The notes under the pieces are model-generated. The model did no database searches, had not been told where the DNA came from, and worked only from the letters and a program-made list of their open reading frames with translations. The position numbers were made by a program, and so were the translations under genes. 64,000 bases of DNA from Magnolia sinica (lineage: Eukaryota; Streptophyta; Magnoliopsida; Magnoliales; Magnoliaceae). Numbering within the stretch: the first letter of the stretch is position 1; each line of letters begins with the position of its first letter. Positions 45,563-57,256 of the stretch are shown here, piece by piece. Where the stretch lies: NCBI RefSeq assembly GCF_029962835.1, contig NC_080588.1, forward strand, positions 48,529,001 through 48,593,000, given 5' to 3'.

Positions 45563-45616
45563 GCTGAGAGTCTGCAACATGGACCTGATGAGGTCCACCG
45601 CATTAAGAAAATCCGG
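45563..45616 (+). pseudogene. Candidate captured internal exon
   Basis: TTTCTACAG precedes and GTTAGT follows a 54-base, phase-0 segment coding AESLQHGPDEVHRIKKIR. It reads on in the same phase into the segment at 45793. I do not recognise the protein. The stretch 45303-45562 before it is intron-like. Confidence 0.4.
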
Positions 45617-45792
45617 GTTAGTGAGAATGTACTATAATCCACATCTTGTCTGTTTTCTCACTCGTTATTGGATCCTCCTTTTGGGTTTCCTTTCCAGCAC
45701 TTCCAACTCTCAATTCTACTTTCTTTCCTTTCCCTACACACATCCATCTGCATTTCATTTCTTGTTTGAGAGTTTCATTTCATGTGTTGCAG

Positions 45793-45906
45793 CCAGCAGA
45801 CCACAACTACCTGTTGAGGTTGCAGGGCCTGCTACGCACAATTCGAATGGAGAATGCTGGTGGAGGCAATGATGACGTTGGCCTGGAAGCAGCAGAAGAT
45901 GGATGA
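45793..45906 (+). pseudogene. Candidate captured terminal exon
   Basis: TGTGTTGCAG precedes an open segment coding PADHNYLLRLQGLLRTIRME, then NAGGGNDDVGLEAAEDG and a TGA at 45904-45906. With the exon at 45563 this would make the C terminus of an unknown host protein. The sequence after it (45907-46140) has a 3'-UTR-like composition with no gene. Confidence 0.4.
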
Positions 45907-46139
45907 GTAGTGTTATCTCAGGGTCCACCAAGCACGACGGCACCGGTGATGACAGGCACAACCATGACTTTGTATTATTTGTGGAACCTAGTGTTGTGTA
46001 ACAGTTTGATTGAGTTAAACTTTAAATAGACTATTGTTAACTGTTTTGTTGGTATTGTGGCTTTCATGATTGATTGTTTCATGAGTGGATTGAAAATGCA
46101 TTAGTAGTTTAAATAAATATTTATATATATATAAAAAAA

Positions 46140-46575
46140 CCGTTTTTAGCCTCAATTTGTAACTGAGGCTTGAATTTAGCCTCGGTTATTGATAACCAAG
46201 GTTGAAATTCCCGTGGCTAAAGGCTTTAGCCTCGATTGTTGAGAACCGAGGTTAAAACTAGATTTAGCTTCGATTGGAGGCAATTGAGGTTAAAATTCAG
46301 ATTTAGTCTTAGTTGAAAACAATGGAGGCTAAAAGTTTGATTTAGCCTCATTTCGAGAAAATTGAAACTAAAAAGGTTTTTAGCCTCACTTGAAGAATCG
46401 AGGCTATAAGAGTCATTTTAGCCTCAGTTGCTAAAACTGAGGCTAAAGCCTTTAGCCACAGGGGTTTCAACATCGGTTTGAATAACTGAGGCAAAACTGA
46501 AGCTAAAGGCTTTAACCTCTGTTTTTAACCTTTTTAGCCACAGTTTTGAACCGAGGCTAAAACCCCCTTTTCTTG
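46140..46575. repeat. Right subterminal repeats of the CACTA element
   Basis: Units TTTAGCCTCGGTT and AACCGAGGCTAAAA in both orientations, more diverged and less regular than at the left end, lead to the terminal TTTTCTTGTAGTG. Confidence 0.88.
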
Positions 46576-46583
46576 TAGTGACA

Positions 46584-47397
46584 TGTCAAGGAAGTTCTCT
46601 CTCACGGTCCTTATCAAAGGAATAATGAATGGTCTACATTAAAGGTTGCCCCTAATGATACATAGCCCAAATCCAAAGCATGTTAGTATAACAAACAAAC
46701 CACTTCAAAGGAGGGGCCTACATGATGGACTGTCCATATCAAAGGTTGGCACCGCATGATGGGCAATGGATATTTAATGGGCCCCAAATTATGCACAGTC
46801 CACATCGAAGGTTGGCCTTTAATGATAAATGGCCTACATCCAAGGCAAGCCCTCCATGATGGATGACCCAGATTGAAGGTGGGGCTCACATGATGGACAA
46901 TCAATATTGAAGACGTACAGGCCCCACATGATGGACGGTCCACATCAAAGGGGAGTTATAACGATAGGTGGCCCATATTAAGGTGAGCCTATAGACACCC
47001 CACCTCAAGTTGATAAGTTGATAGAATTTGAATTGATGGATGGACAATCCAACCTTCATCCTAGAATCTTAAAATCAACTTTACAGCAGAGCCTCCACAC
47101 GTTTAGAAGATGTCGCCTGCTAAATTAGGGAGTCTAAGTGAGGACCAACGGTAGCCAGGTTTCCACCGGCCATGTGGTACTCTCCCTCTTTTGGGCAACA
47201 TTCCTCAAGCATGTGGGCTTCTCCTTTCTTGAACCTTAAGCATGTGGTTGAGGGGCATCTAAGATGATACTATGTAGTAATCTCCAATCCTAGCCATTCA
47301 ACTATATTTTGCCCCTAGGATTACCAAGAGTTACTAGAAAACTGGGTGGGGAGACTATAAATAGCTCATATCTCATTCTCATTTCACATACACCAAG
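46584..47397. repeat. Minisatellite (CACATGATGGACNNTCCACAT type) and LTR-like promoter stretch
   Basis: From about 46620 to 47010 there are degenerate units of about 35-45 bases around CATGATGGAC(G/A)GTCCACATCAAAGGT. From 47011 to 47397 the sequence is single-copy in this window and ends with a TATA box (CTATAAATAG, 47354-47363) just before the solo LTR. The sequence beyond the solo LTR (62124 on) resembles a Tat-type LTR, so this may be its U3 end. No gene. Confidence 0.5.
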
Positions 47398-47915
47398 TGT
47401 AAGGCCCGTATCCTTGTTGTGAGACCCACTTGATGTATGCATTGTATAAGGGAGGGCCCAATAATAGCGAGGTCCCTCCCCTTCACGTTTCTCTCTATCT
47501 CTCTCCCTCTCTCTCTCTCTTTGATGTGTGGCCCACCTGATGATACATGTATTTTATCCATGCCGTCCATACGTGGGGCCCACCTTTGCTACCTGTGCAG
47601 CAGGCAAGCCAGCTGCCTGTCTAGACAAGGCTGGTTGAAGGGAAAAATACAAATGTTAGCTGATCTAAAACGGGTGAGCCATATCCACGTGGGACTTGCC
47701 TTCTATTGATGTATTACATCCACACCGTCCAATCCATGGATAGTGGATGCAGAATGGCTGATGTACCGTGCAACTATATAGTTACTGACTTACGTCAGCA
47801 GGTTTTATGGCCCACTATGTGGCGTGTGAGATCCACACTGTCCAGCCACGAGGACGGTGGATCCCACCATAAGGTACATGTTATATCCTAACCATCCATT
47901 CATTGGACGCGGACC

Positions 47916-50132
47916 TATTCACTCCCCAAGTATAGGGTTGTGATGTAGTAATAAACTCGGTAAGACCGAGGTCGAATCCACAGGGACTGAAACTTGTACG
48001 TGATCTGAAACTAATTAGAAATAAAACTAGCCTAAGATGCAATCTAAATCCAATGTAAATTGATGAATAATGGTGAGAGATTAATCTAAACTTAAGGAAT
48101 TCAAAGGAAGGAAACTAGGGATTCAGAGGATCCACTTGTAGGGATCAGGGAGCTTTTATGCCTGCATCATGGAAATCAAGCTGAACTTACTTGATCTAGT
48201 CTTCACAAGATGAAAAGTATATGAATTAGAATGGATTCCATCATCTAACCATGCCCAGAAGACAAAGTAAACAACAGGATTAAACTAATTACTAACCAAT
48301 CAATAGTGCATGAAAGTTAGAAAGGGTACCATCATCCAACCATGCCCAGAAGACGATGGTGAACAACAGGGCTTCCTGACATCATAAACATCAAAAGGGA
48401 AAAGAAATATTCAAAGCCATTATAAACCCATCGTAATTTCAGTCACAACAGACTATTAAAGACTAAGAAAAACCTTTCTTTAATAATCAACTAAAATTAA
48501 ATTCAGTTCAAAAATTAAAAGCATGACATAGTATCTCCCATCTCGCTACAGGCTTCACCTCTTAGCCCTAGCTAAGAGGGTTAGCCGACCATGATTAGGC
48601 TAAAATCCTTAGGAGTCATAAGGAAAGAAAAAATAACAGCAAAGAAGAATAATAAAAAGAAAATAAGGGAAAAATTCCTTTTACTCTTCTTGTCTTCTCG
48701 TTCCAACCAAGCCCCCCTCAGCTCTCTCCTTCCTGTCTTCCTTATAACCGCATGAAGGGTTGGTCGGATGGTTCTTCCGCACAAGGAAACAGCCCGTGGA
48801 CAGCTACAATCGGCGGGATTTTCGCACGACAGGCGGAGTCGGTGCGAACTATAACAATTTACGCTGTTGAAGTCGGTGGGCCCCTGATTAGCGTTAAATG
48901 AAAAATCCAGTCCGTCCACTGGATTGTGCACGGAAAACCAGTCAGACATGATCGTTTCTACTCTGGTTTGGTGCAACCAATCAGGATTTTAACTATACCG
49001 TTTATTCTTGCGTTTACATGAGATTTGCCTAGGTGGGCATGCATTGAAGCAAAAGGAAATCTTAGCTGGGGTTATCCCCATCCCCTGGAGCATGTGTACG
49101 GTCCAGATGGACCATACAATCAACGGTGGTGGGCCACGGAAGGCCGGATGCGCGAACGGACGTCCCTGCGTAAACAAGGACTGCGTAATTCTTATGCTGT
49201 GATGATGGCGGGCCTCCATTCACTGTCGATTTAGTAAATCCATGCCGTCCAATGATTTCTTCTCGAAAAACCGGTCGGACGTGATCAGTTTTTAGTCTGT
49301 TTCAATGTGGCCCACGTTATCTTTCAAGTCACCGTCCGTTTTCTATTTGGACGATCGAAACCCAATCTCCGATTATGTTGTAAAATTTCTCCATCTAGGC
49401 CTGCGTGGCATGAGCCATATGAATGTCCTGGACGGTCCGGATTGGACCTTTTATGCACGGTGGTGGCCACTGACGTCGACCGCGACTTCCTTGTTGCGAA
49501 GCAGAACACGGAGATTTTCGTGTTTTAAGAAGAAAATCGGGTCAGCGTCTGCTAACCCGTTTCCTGATTCTGATGCGGCGCGGGTGTTGATGTGCATGAT
49601 GTACATGCATCACGTACGGGTTCCACCGTGATGATTTTGCCAAATCCAATCCATCCATTCGTTTTGCCTTCCTATTTAAGAGGTTGATACCAAAATTGAA
49701 GCATATCCTGTTATCAAGTGGGCCCCAAATTGGAGTTTAATGGGCTGATCTATCCGTTGGCCCACTTTCTGAGATCTTCAATGGCTGAAATTTAATATGT
49801 ACAGTTAATTATGATCCCCATCACATGTATGAAGTTTCGAGCTGAACAGATGGTGGAAACCCTGTGATCTTGACATCTGGATACTTTTCAGGCCCATTTA
49901 GGATGAGTGGCTGGAATTCTTCGATCTCTGGCGTGTAAAACCTCAATATTGTTCCCGTCCAATGCCTTGGTGATGTCTGAGCATTAAATCCTTGCTTTTA
50001 GTATCATTTCCCATTCAAGCTCATAAACACGCCCTGCAACACAAACACGATTTAAATCGGGCCGTTAAACAGTATCATGTTTGAAAATCCAGGCAATAAT
50101 AGGGTCTGATATGCAATATTTGACCCTCAACA
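47916..50132 (-). repeat. 3' LTR of the Athila-like element
   Basis: Matches 57257-59476 along its length. The terminal TG of the partner is TA here (47916). Shared open frames inside both LTRs (for example 48581-48976 and 58022-58318) are not genes. Confidence 0.93.
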
Positions 50133-51494
50133 CAACCCCCAACAAGCATCTTGCTAGTCCTGAGCAAAGTATGCGAAAAATAAATTGAGAATTACAGGAC
50201 AATTTCTACAAACTCAAGAGATTTATGAAAACAATTCAGATACTCGAATTCTAAGATTCATGAATGTTGGCGATACTTTCTCCTGAAATCAGGTTCACGG
50301 TAAACTTCATAATCAAGCTCAAATATTAATCCATTAATTAGAACGATTCTAAATATTAAATTCCATGGGTGTATCGTGTAATCTCGGCTTATCATTAAGG
50401 TTCACTTCTTAAATTCATGATATTATCGGTAAACACTAAGATAATTCATAATAACTAAAACTTTCCTCACGGATCATCTTTGATATATTATTTTTTTTTC
50501 ATTAAAATACCGCCAAGGGGAGGAATCAAATCTTCACCTATAGGGAGCAAACCTATGATGAAGACCATTGCCCACCCCTTTCCGTCGGCTACTTTGGGAA
50601 ATCAAACCTTCACCTATAGGGAGCAAACCCATGGTGAAGATTGTTCACCCAATCCTTTCAATTTTCTCAGGCCGGTTCCTTTCATGCTTAGTGAGTACCA
50701 AGTAAATCCCTCAATATCAAACTGAGACCTTAATGTGAAAGCGAGATGTGACATGTGAGATCATAACTCAATCATAGTGTACAACTTCTAATTCTGGATT
50801 AACAATTCAAACTTAATTATGCAATCCAACAGATACTGAATCCAAGCATCTTAAATTCCCAACATCATGTATCTTGAAATTCCAAGTGCCCTAAATGGCT
50901 GTCAAAATCCCTTCGAATTCACAAGAAAGTCCAGAAAAATTAAAAAAATTAAAAAAATTTCACAATTTTTGTTCAAGACGACCAAGAAAATGCTGATTAA
51001 GTCACCTAATCTCCCACCCCCAACCTAAAATCTACATTGTCCTCAATGTAAAAGATATGAGCGTGCAATACACTTGGGACAACGAAAAGTAAATATGAAG
51101 TGATGGGAAGATAGTACCTGGATGATGAATCGAGAGACACTTTCCAAGAAATCGCAGTATGGGCGTCGGTCAGCACGGGAGAGAAGGCAACACAAAAATA
51201 ACAAAAATAAAATCCTACCTATACCACTTTCGTAGGTGCTCTCGATTGCATTTAGCGTATGTAACAAGCCTTTAAACCCCTAGGTTACCCCTAGTGGACG
51301 AGTTGTAGTCTCATGAGGGTTTGTAGCAATGTTACCACAAACATTGAACTAACTAATGATAAAAATGAAATAAAATGAAGAACTGGGTTACCTTCCAGGA
51401 GCGCTAAGTTTACCGTCTTCAGCCAGACAAGAAAAGAGCTACCCTAGTCCTATGAAAGCGATAAACCTACCTATACCTCTATCAGACTAGGAGA
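50133..51494 (-). other. Polypurine tract and 3' untranslated region of the Athila-like element
   Basis: On the minus strand TTGGGGGTTG adjoins the LTR at 50142-50133. A segment TCTTCACCTATAGGGAGCAA occurs twice (about 50531 and 50608) within a 76-base period. No env-like frame is seen in this 1.3 kb, where some Athila elements carry one. Confidence 0.7.
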
Positions 51495-53714
51495 TCAATC
51501 CTGGTAAACAGGAGCAGTCAGGGGCATGGACATGTCCTCTGAATCAAATTTCTCGACAAATGGTTTCAATCAATGTCTATTGACTTTAAACTCCTTGCCA
51601 TTGTCGGGATCTCTTATCTTAACGGCCCCATAAGAAAAAACAGTAACAACAATATAAGGGCCGGTCCAACGAGATCGAAGCTTACCCGGAAAGAGATGTA
51701 ATCGAGAATTGTACAAAAGGACCTTCTGACCAGGCGTGAATGATTTTTGCAAAATGTGTTGGTCATGAAATGCTTTCATCTTGTCCTTGTAAATTCTCGA
51801 ATTATCGTACGCATCATTCCGGATTTCCTCAAGTTCATTCAATTGAAGTTTGCGTTACGAGCCAGCATTGTCCAGATTGAAATTAAGATTTTTGATTGCC
51901 CAGTATGCTTTATGTTCCAACTCTATAGGCAAGTGACAAGCTTTCCCATAAACAAGTCTAAAGGGAGACATTCCAATAGGGGTTTTAAAAGCAGTACGGT
52001 ATGCCCATAAAGCATCGGTCAATTGGATTGACCAATCCTTATGATCAGGGTTAACCGTTTTTTTCAAAATGTGTTTAATTTTCCTATTAGAAATCTCAGC
52101 TTGCCCACTTGTCTGTGGGTGGTACGGGGTGCTCACCCTATGAGAGATACCGTATTTCTTCATTAAGCTCTCAAATGGTTTATTACAAAAGTGTAAGCCC
52201 TCATCACTAATGATGGCTCGAGGCATTCCGAATCGAGAAAGGATGTTTTCTTTTAGGAATTTAATGACCATGCGATGGTCGAGAAAGAATTTCTTCTTAT
52301 CTTGCGCAGTCCACTGTGTCGGTATGGCACCTGTAGCAAGATAATTAGCAATATCAGCGAACCAAGGTGAATGGGAGACTTTGAACAGTTGTTCATCAGG
52401 GAACATGTCGTTGATGTGGGTCGTCTCAAGGGAATCAGAGGTATTAAGGCGAGAAAGGTGATCGGCCACTACGTTCTCTACTCTCTTTTTATCTTTAATT
52501 TCCAAATCAAATTCTTGGAGTAGAAGGATCCATCGTATCAAACGGGGCTTAGAATCATTCTTAGAAAGAAGATACTTAAGTGCCGCATGATCTGTGTAGA
52601 TAATGATCTTGGATCCGATCAAGTAGGACCTAAATTTGTCCAAGGCGAACACTACAGCTAAGAGTTCCTTTTCCGTAGTCGAGTAGTTCACCTGGGCAGA
52701 ATTTAGAGTTCTACTTGCGTAATGAATGACGTAGGGCCTCTTATCTTTTCTCTGGCCTAGAACCGCTCCAAGAGCATAATCAGAAGCGTTGCACATAAGC
52801 TCAAAAGGAAGGCCCCAGTCGGGTGGCTGCATGATAGGTGCAGTAGTTAACGTGCCCTTAAGCTTGGTGAAAGCTTCCTGGCATTGCTCAGTCCACTCGT
52901 ACGGAGCATCCTTTTGAAGAAGATTACATAAAGGACGAGAGAGGAGACTAAAGTCCTTTATGAATCGCCTGTAAAATCCTGCGTGTCCTAAGAAGGATCG
53001 CATGTCTCTGATGTTCTTGCGTGGCGGTAGGTTAGAGATAAGATCGATTTTTGCCTTATCTACCTCGATTCCTTTGGATGAGATGATATGCCTAAGGACA
53101 ATTCCCTTCTGAACCATGAAATGACACTTCTCCCAATTAAGTACCAAGTTCTTTTCTTCACATATTTCCAGCACACATTTAAGACTTTTCAAGCACTTGC
53201 TGAAAGATGGACCGTAAACAGAGAAATCGTCCATGAAGACCTCTAGATATTGCCCCACCATGTCAGAAAACATACTAAGCATACATCGCTGAAAGGTGGC
53301 AGGGGCATTACATAGTCTGAATGGCATCCTTCGATAAGCAAAGGTGTCGTAGGGACATGTAAATGTGGTCTTTTCCTGGTCTTCAGGGGCTATCTCTATC
53401 TGGTTGTAGCCCGAATACCCGTCAAGGAAACTGTAATAGGAATGACCAGCTAACCCTTCCAGGATCTGATCAATGAATGATAAAGGAAAGTGGTCTTTCC
53501 TCGTGACGGTATTCAACTTCCTGTAGTCAATGCACATTCTCCAACCAGTAGTGACTCTAGTTGGCACGAGTTCATTATTAGCATTGGCTATGATAGTGAT
53601 TTCGGACTTCTTAGGGACCACTTGAGTTGGACTCACCCATTGACTATCAGATATAGGGTATATAATACCCACGTCCAATAGTTTAAGAACCTCGGCCTTA
53701 ACCACTTTCTTCAT
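51495..53714 (-). pseudogene. pol: Athila-like pol: RT, RNase H, deleted integrase
   Basis: An open frame of 619 codons (53714-51855). Reverse transcriptase runs from residue 1 to about 240 with an intact FMDD at 160-163. RNase H spans about 270-420. Its first catalytic Asp is Asn at residue 309 (AAC at 52790-52788, from GAC by one transition), while TDHAAL and the Glu in TTEKEL remain. At residues 480-482 the sequence jumps from KKFFLDH to [10 protein letters not shown]. This removes in frame the HHCC finger and the first Asp of the integrase triad, roughly 150 residues compared with family members. The second Asp (IISDEG, 504) and Glu (QAEISN, 540) remain. A TAA at 51857-51855 and a TGA near 51570 break the tail, which carries WTGPYIV and ends at 51495. 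Confidence 0.93.
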
Positions 53715-53722
53715 GTTTGGAT

Positions 53723-55294
53723 TTAGTTTAGTTGTGGTTGCCGAGCAGTTTTTGCATTATCCTTAAGATATATGCGGTGAGTACAAATCGAGGGATCGAT
53801 TCCCTTGAGGTCCGCTATCGTCCATCCCAGGGCTCCTTTATGCTCAATGAGAGTAGATATGAGCATACTCTCCTGTTCTTTCTCCAGGTGGGCAGAGATC
53901 ACCACCGGGTATGTCTCATCTTGACCTAAATAAGCATATTTTAAATCAGAAGGCAAAGGTTTTAGATCAAGCTTCGGCGGCTTAAGATTAGACGGTAGAG
54001 GCACTACATCGGTTTGTGGCAATTCTTCAAATTGTGGCCTCCACCGGTTAACTTCAAGTACCGGTGTAGTATCAGGCAAGGCGCACGTCTCCCTAATCAT
54101 GTCATCATCAAAATCATGAGAGTGGGCCAGACACGTCTCTAGAGAGTCAGAGGATAAGGTTAGAGGTGTCGTATCTTCCACTAAAGAGTCAATCATGTTA
54201 ATGTCGTGGAAATTGTCATCCTCCTCTAAGTTTCTGCTGTTATTGAAAAAGATGTTTGACTTCAATGTCATATTCCCAAAAGACATAGTCATGACACCAT
54301 TCCTGTAATTGATAATTGCGTTTGAAGTGGCAAGGAATGGGCGGCCAAGAATGACGGGGATCTGAGTGCTTATGTTATTGATGGGTTCAGTGTCCAGGAT
54401 GATAAAATCTACAGGGTAGTAAAATCTATTAACTTGGACCAACACATCCTCAATTATCCCTCTTGGTACACGAACAGAGCGATCAGTAAGTTGTAGTGTG
54501 GTTAGGGTGAGTTTTAATTCACCCAAACCTAACTGTTTGTATACCGAGTAGGGAATCAGATTGACGCTCGCTCCTAAGTCAAGAAGTGCGTGATCAATTC
54601 GATGGTTCCCGATTACACATGATATGGTTGGGCTACCAGGATCTTTGAATTTCTGTGGCACGTCTTGCTTTAGGATAGTACTCACTTTCTCAGTAAAGAA
54701 AATTTTCTTTTGAATACTTTGTCGTCTTTTGGTCGTGCATAAGTCTTTCAGAAATTTGGCATATGAAGGAATCTGTTTCACGACATCAAGTAGAGGAATG
54801 TTGACTTTCACTTGTTTCAACACCTCTAGAATATCCTGAGAGTTAGAGAGAGGTTTTAGTGAAACCAATTGTTGGGGGAACGGAACAACTGGCTTCTCTA
54901 GAAGTTCCGGTTCTAATTTTTGTGGAGCATCACTGGATCCATCATTGTTGTCCTCTTCTGGTTCGTGAGGCTTTTCGGGCCTAACCGGAAGAGTTTTATC
55001 AATGATCTTTCCACTCCTAAGAGTGGTGATGGATTTAGCGTGCCCCATCTGATTTGAAGAGCTATGATCATTAATCTCGTACTGCGGTTTAAGATTGGGG
55101 AGAGGTTGTGCAGGAAGCATCCCCTTTTCTATAACCGTCATACGAGAATCTATCTTTTGCATAAAATTTGTAATTCCCTGCATTGCCTGAGCCAGCTCTT
55201 GTATGGAATTTTGAACCGGTTCCTCTTGAGGTTTCACTTGATTTGGATTTTGATTGAAGAAACCTTGAGAGTAGCCGTTTATCCATTCCTCCAA
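53723..55294 (-). pseudogene. pro: Athila-like gag C terminus and protease
   Basis: An open frame of 523 codons entered by frame change from gag, with no ATG of its own. An early part with KSITTLRSGK (residues 88-97) is a hallmark of Athila-type Gag-Pol. The protease follows with D-L-G-A-S at 239-243 (the Athila variant of D-S-G), VNLIPYSVYKQLGL and PVILGRPFLATS. The end, TYPVVISAHLE then LIEHKGALGWTIADLKGIDP, leads into reverse transcriptase. The TAA at 53723 is separated from pol (53714) by a short frame offset. A small duplication around CTAAACTAAA suggests mutation, though programmed frameshifting cannot be excluded. Confidence 0.9.
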
Positions 55295-56448
55295 CTAAAG
55301 TTTGGATGATTTTTCCAACCAGGATTGTATGTATTGGAGTTAGGTCCAGTAAAAAGTCTTTGATAGTTGTTTACGGCATTAGCTTGTTCATTCAACACTC
55401 CTCGAAAGGCAGGTATTGTAGGACAATTTTTAGTTGTATGAATGTTACAATCACAGATGCCGCAAACAATTTTATTAACCTTATCCTTCTTTCCTTTCAT
55501 GGCCTCAACTTTCCTTATGAGCGTAGTCACTTTACACTTGAGATCATCATCTTCTTTCAAGAGATATAATCCACCTTTCTCCTTTAATTGAGTCAGCCTA
55601 GACATGGTGTTTGATTTTGGGTAATAGTCCCAAAATTGTATTTTTTCAGCCAGACTGTCGAGGTAGTCCCATACCTCGTCGACATCTTTATTAATGAACT
55701 CTCCATTACACATTGTCTCGACCATTTGGCGCATGAAAGATGTCAGTCCATCGTAGAAAAAATTTGTAATGCGCCACGTTTCAAATCCGTGTTGTGGGCA
55801 TGAACTGACCAAATCTTTGAACCTTTCCCAACATTGGAAGAATGTTTCATCTTCCTGTTGAGCAAAGTTTATGATTGCTTTTCTGAGGGTAATCGTTTTA
55901 TGATGTGGGAAGAATTTTTTTATGAATTCCCTCTGCATGTCGTTCCATGTGCCAATGGATCTAGGATGCAGTGAATGTAACCACGTCTTAGCTTTCTCTT
56001 TTAAGGAAAAAGGAAAGAGTTTCAGCCTAATTGTATCTTCAGATACATTAGGAAAACATAATGTAGCTATAATCTCATCGAACTCTTTCAAATGTAAATA
56101 TGGACTCTCTGATTCAAGTCCATGGAATTTGGGAAGGAGTTGGATAAGTCCTGGCTTGATGTCCATTTGTCCTGTGTTTTCAGGAAAAATCATGCATGAG
56201 GGCATACTCACTCCCGCCGGTTGTAGATAATCTCGTAAAGTACGAGGCGGGGGTGCCTGATGCACCTCGTTCTCATCTTGGGTATCCTCTACCCTGGGTG
56301 GAAGTAGAGGAGGTTGGTCTTCAGCCATAACTTCAATTAACTCAGGGGATTTCGAGTGGTGTCTAGTCCTGCGATGGATAGTCAACCCCTCAATCAATCC
56401 TCCTTCAGTCAAGAGACGTCGAGTGTCGTCACGGGCCCACTTGGGCAT
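55279..56448 (-). pseudogene. gag: Athila-like gag
   Basis: 389 codons open. The capsid (retrotransposon-gag domain) occupies about residues 110-260: FHGLESESPYLHLKEFDEII, IRLKLFPFSLKEKAKTWLHS, then FIKKFFPHHKTITLRKAI and ERFKDLVSSCPQHGF. A CX2CX4HX4C knuckle, CGICDCNIHTTKNC, is near residue 330. The frame stops at 55279 because of an indel, and the reading continues in the frame of 55294. The start is chosen as the first ATG of the frame; the true start could be upstream. Confidence 0.9.
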
Positions 56449-57232
56449 GAAACACTCGCAGCCCTCAATTAAAATTTGAAACCTAATCCCAAGAAAGAGA
56501 ATTTAAAAAGAAAGAGAGGGTTGGAAAGGAGTTACCAAATTGGAGGCCCTAAGTTGAAGACCTAAAAAACAAAACAAAATAAGTTAGATTCTAAAAAGGA
56601 GAAGAACAATCCTTTAAAAGAAAGATAGCAGTGAACTGATTTCTAAAAGAAGGAATTCCTAAAAGAAAGTGAAAATTTCTAAAATAAATTAGGAAAGTCC
56701 TAAACTAGAAAGTAAATCACTAAAAGAGAACTGAAAAATAGAAAGTAGGGAAGGAGCTTACCGAATTAGAAATTTCTATCTTAAAGGCCTACGAAATAAG
56801 GAGGTTAGTTTCTAAACAAAAATTCTAAAAATAAATTAGGAAACAAAATTAGATTCTAAAAGAGTTAAAATTAGAAAGTTACTAAAAATAAAAATAAAAA
56901 TAGAAAGTTAATCCCTGAAAAGGGAAATAACTAACCTAGTTTCTAAAAACAAAAGAGGAAAATTTTCAAAAATAAACTATTTCCTACAAATAGGAAAATA
57001 CTAGAATTAGAAGATTTCTAAAATTTAAACCCTAATTTTAAAAGTGAAAAAAGTAGAGAAATTAGGAAGGAATTACCAATTTTAGAAACTCATGTCAGGG
57101 TCCTACAAAATCAGGAAAACAGGTTAGTTTCTAAAAACAAAATAAAATGAAAAACCTTAACCTAAAGTTAGTAAAATCTTAATCTTAAATTAATTCTAAA
57201 CCTAATTAATTTTAGAGAATCGCAACCGTCAG
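56449..57232 (-). other. 5' leader of the Athila-like element
   Basis: Very A-rich with repeated TTCTAAAA/GAAAGT(T)A segments on the plus strand. No coding signal. It lies between gag and the primer site. Confidence 0.8.
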
Positions 57233-57250
57233 TCCCCGGTAACGGCGCCA
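57233..57250 (-). other. Primer-binding site of the Athila-like element (Asp tRNA type)
   Basis: On the minus strand TGGCGCCGTTACCGGGGA, the well-known Athila/Tat primer site, lies six bases from the LTR end. Confidence 0.92.
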
Positions 57251-57256
57251 AAAACT

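Larger units (their letters stand above)
26575..46580. mobile_element. CACTA (En/Spm-type) DNA transposon carrying host gene fragments and a nested chromovirus
   Basis: The left end is CACTACAAGA at 26575 and the right end is its inverse TCTTGTAGTG at 46580. The 3-base duplication ACA is at 26572-26574 and 46581-46583. Both ends have subterminal arrays of AGCCTCGGTT/AACCGAGGCT units. Without the nested chromovirus (32509-45302 plus its duplication) it is about 7.2 kb. I find no CACTA transposase (TNP2/TNPD-like) frame. The interior holds host-gene-like pieces, so it looks like a non-autonomous, gene-capturing CACTA. Orientation is not assigned. Confidence 0.88.

Noticed and set aside
48581-48976. 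Open frame of 131 codons repeated at 58022-58318
   Set aside because: It lies inside both LTRs of the Athila-like element, so the repetition is due to the LTRs. No recognisable domain.
50146-51494. env-like ORF of the Athila-like element
   Set aside because: No frame of adequate length and no membrane segment between pol and the 3' LTR.
53714-53723. Programmed frameshift between Athila-like protease and pol frames
   Set aside because: No slippery heptamer or downstream structure is evident and a small duplication (CTAAACTAAA) explains it better; kept only as a possibility.
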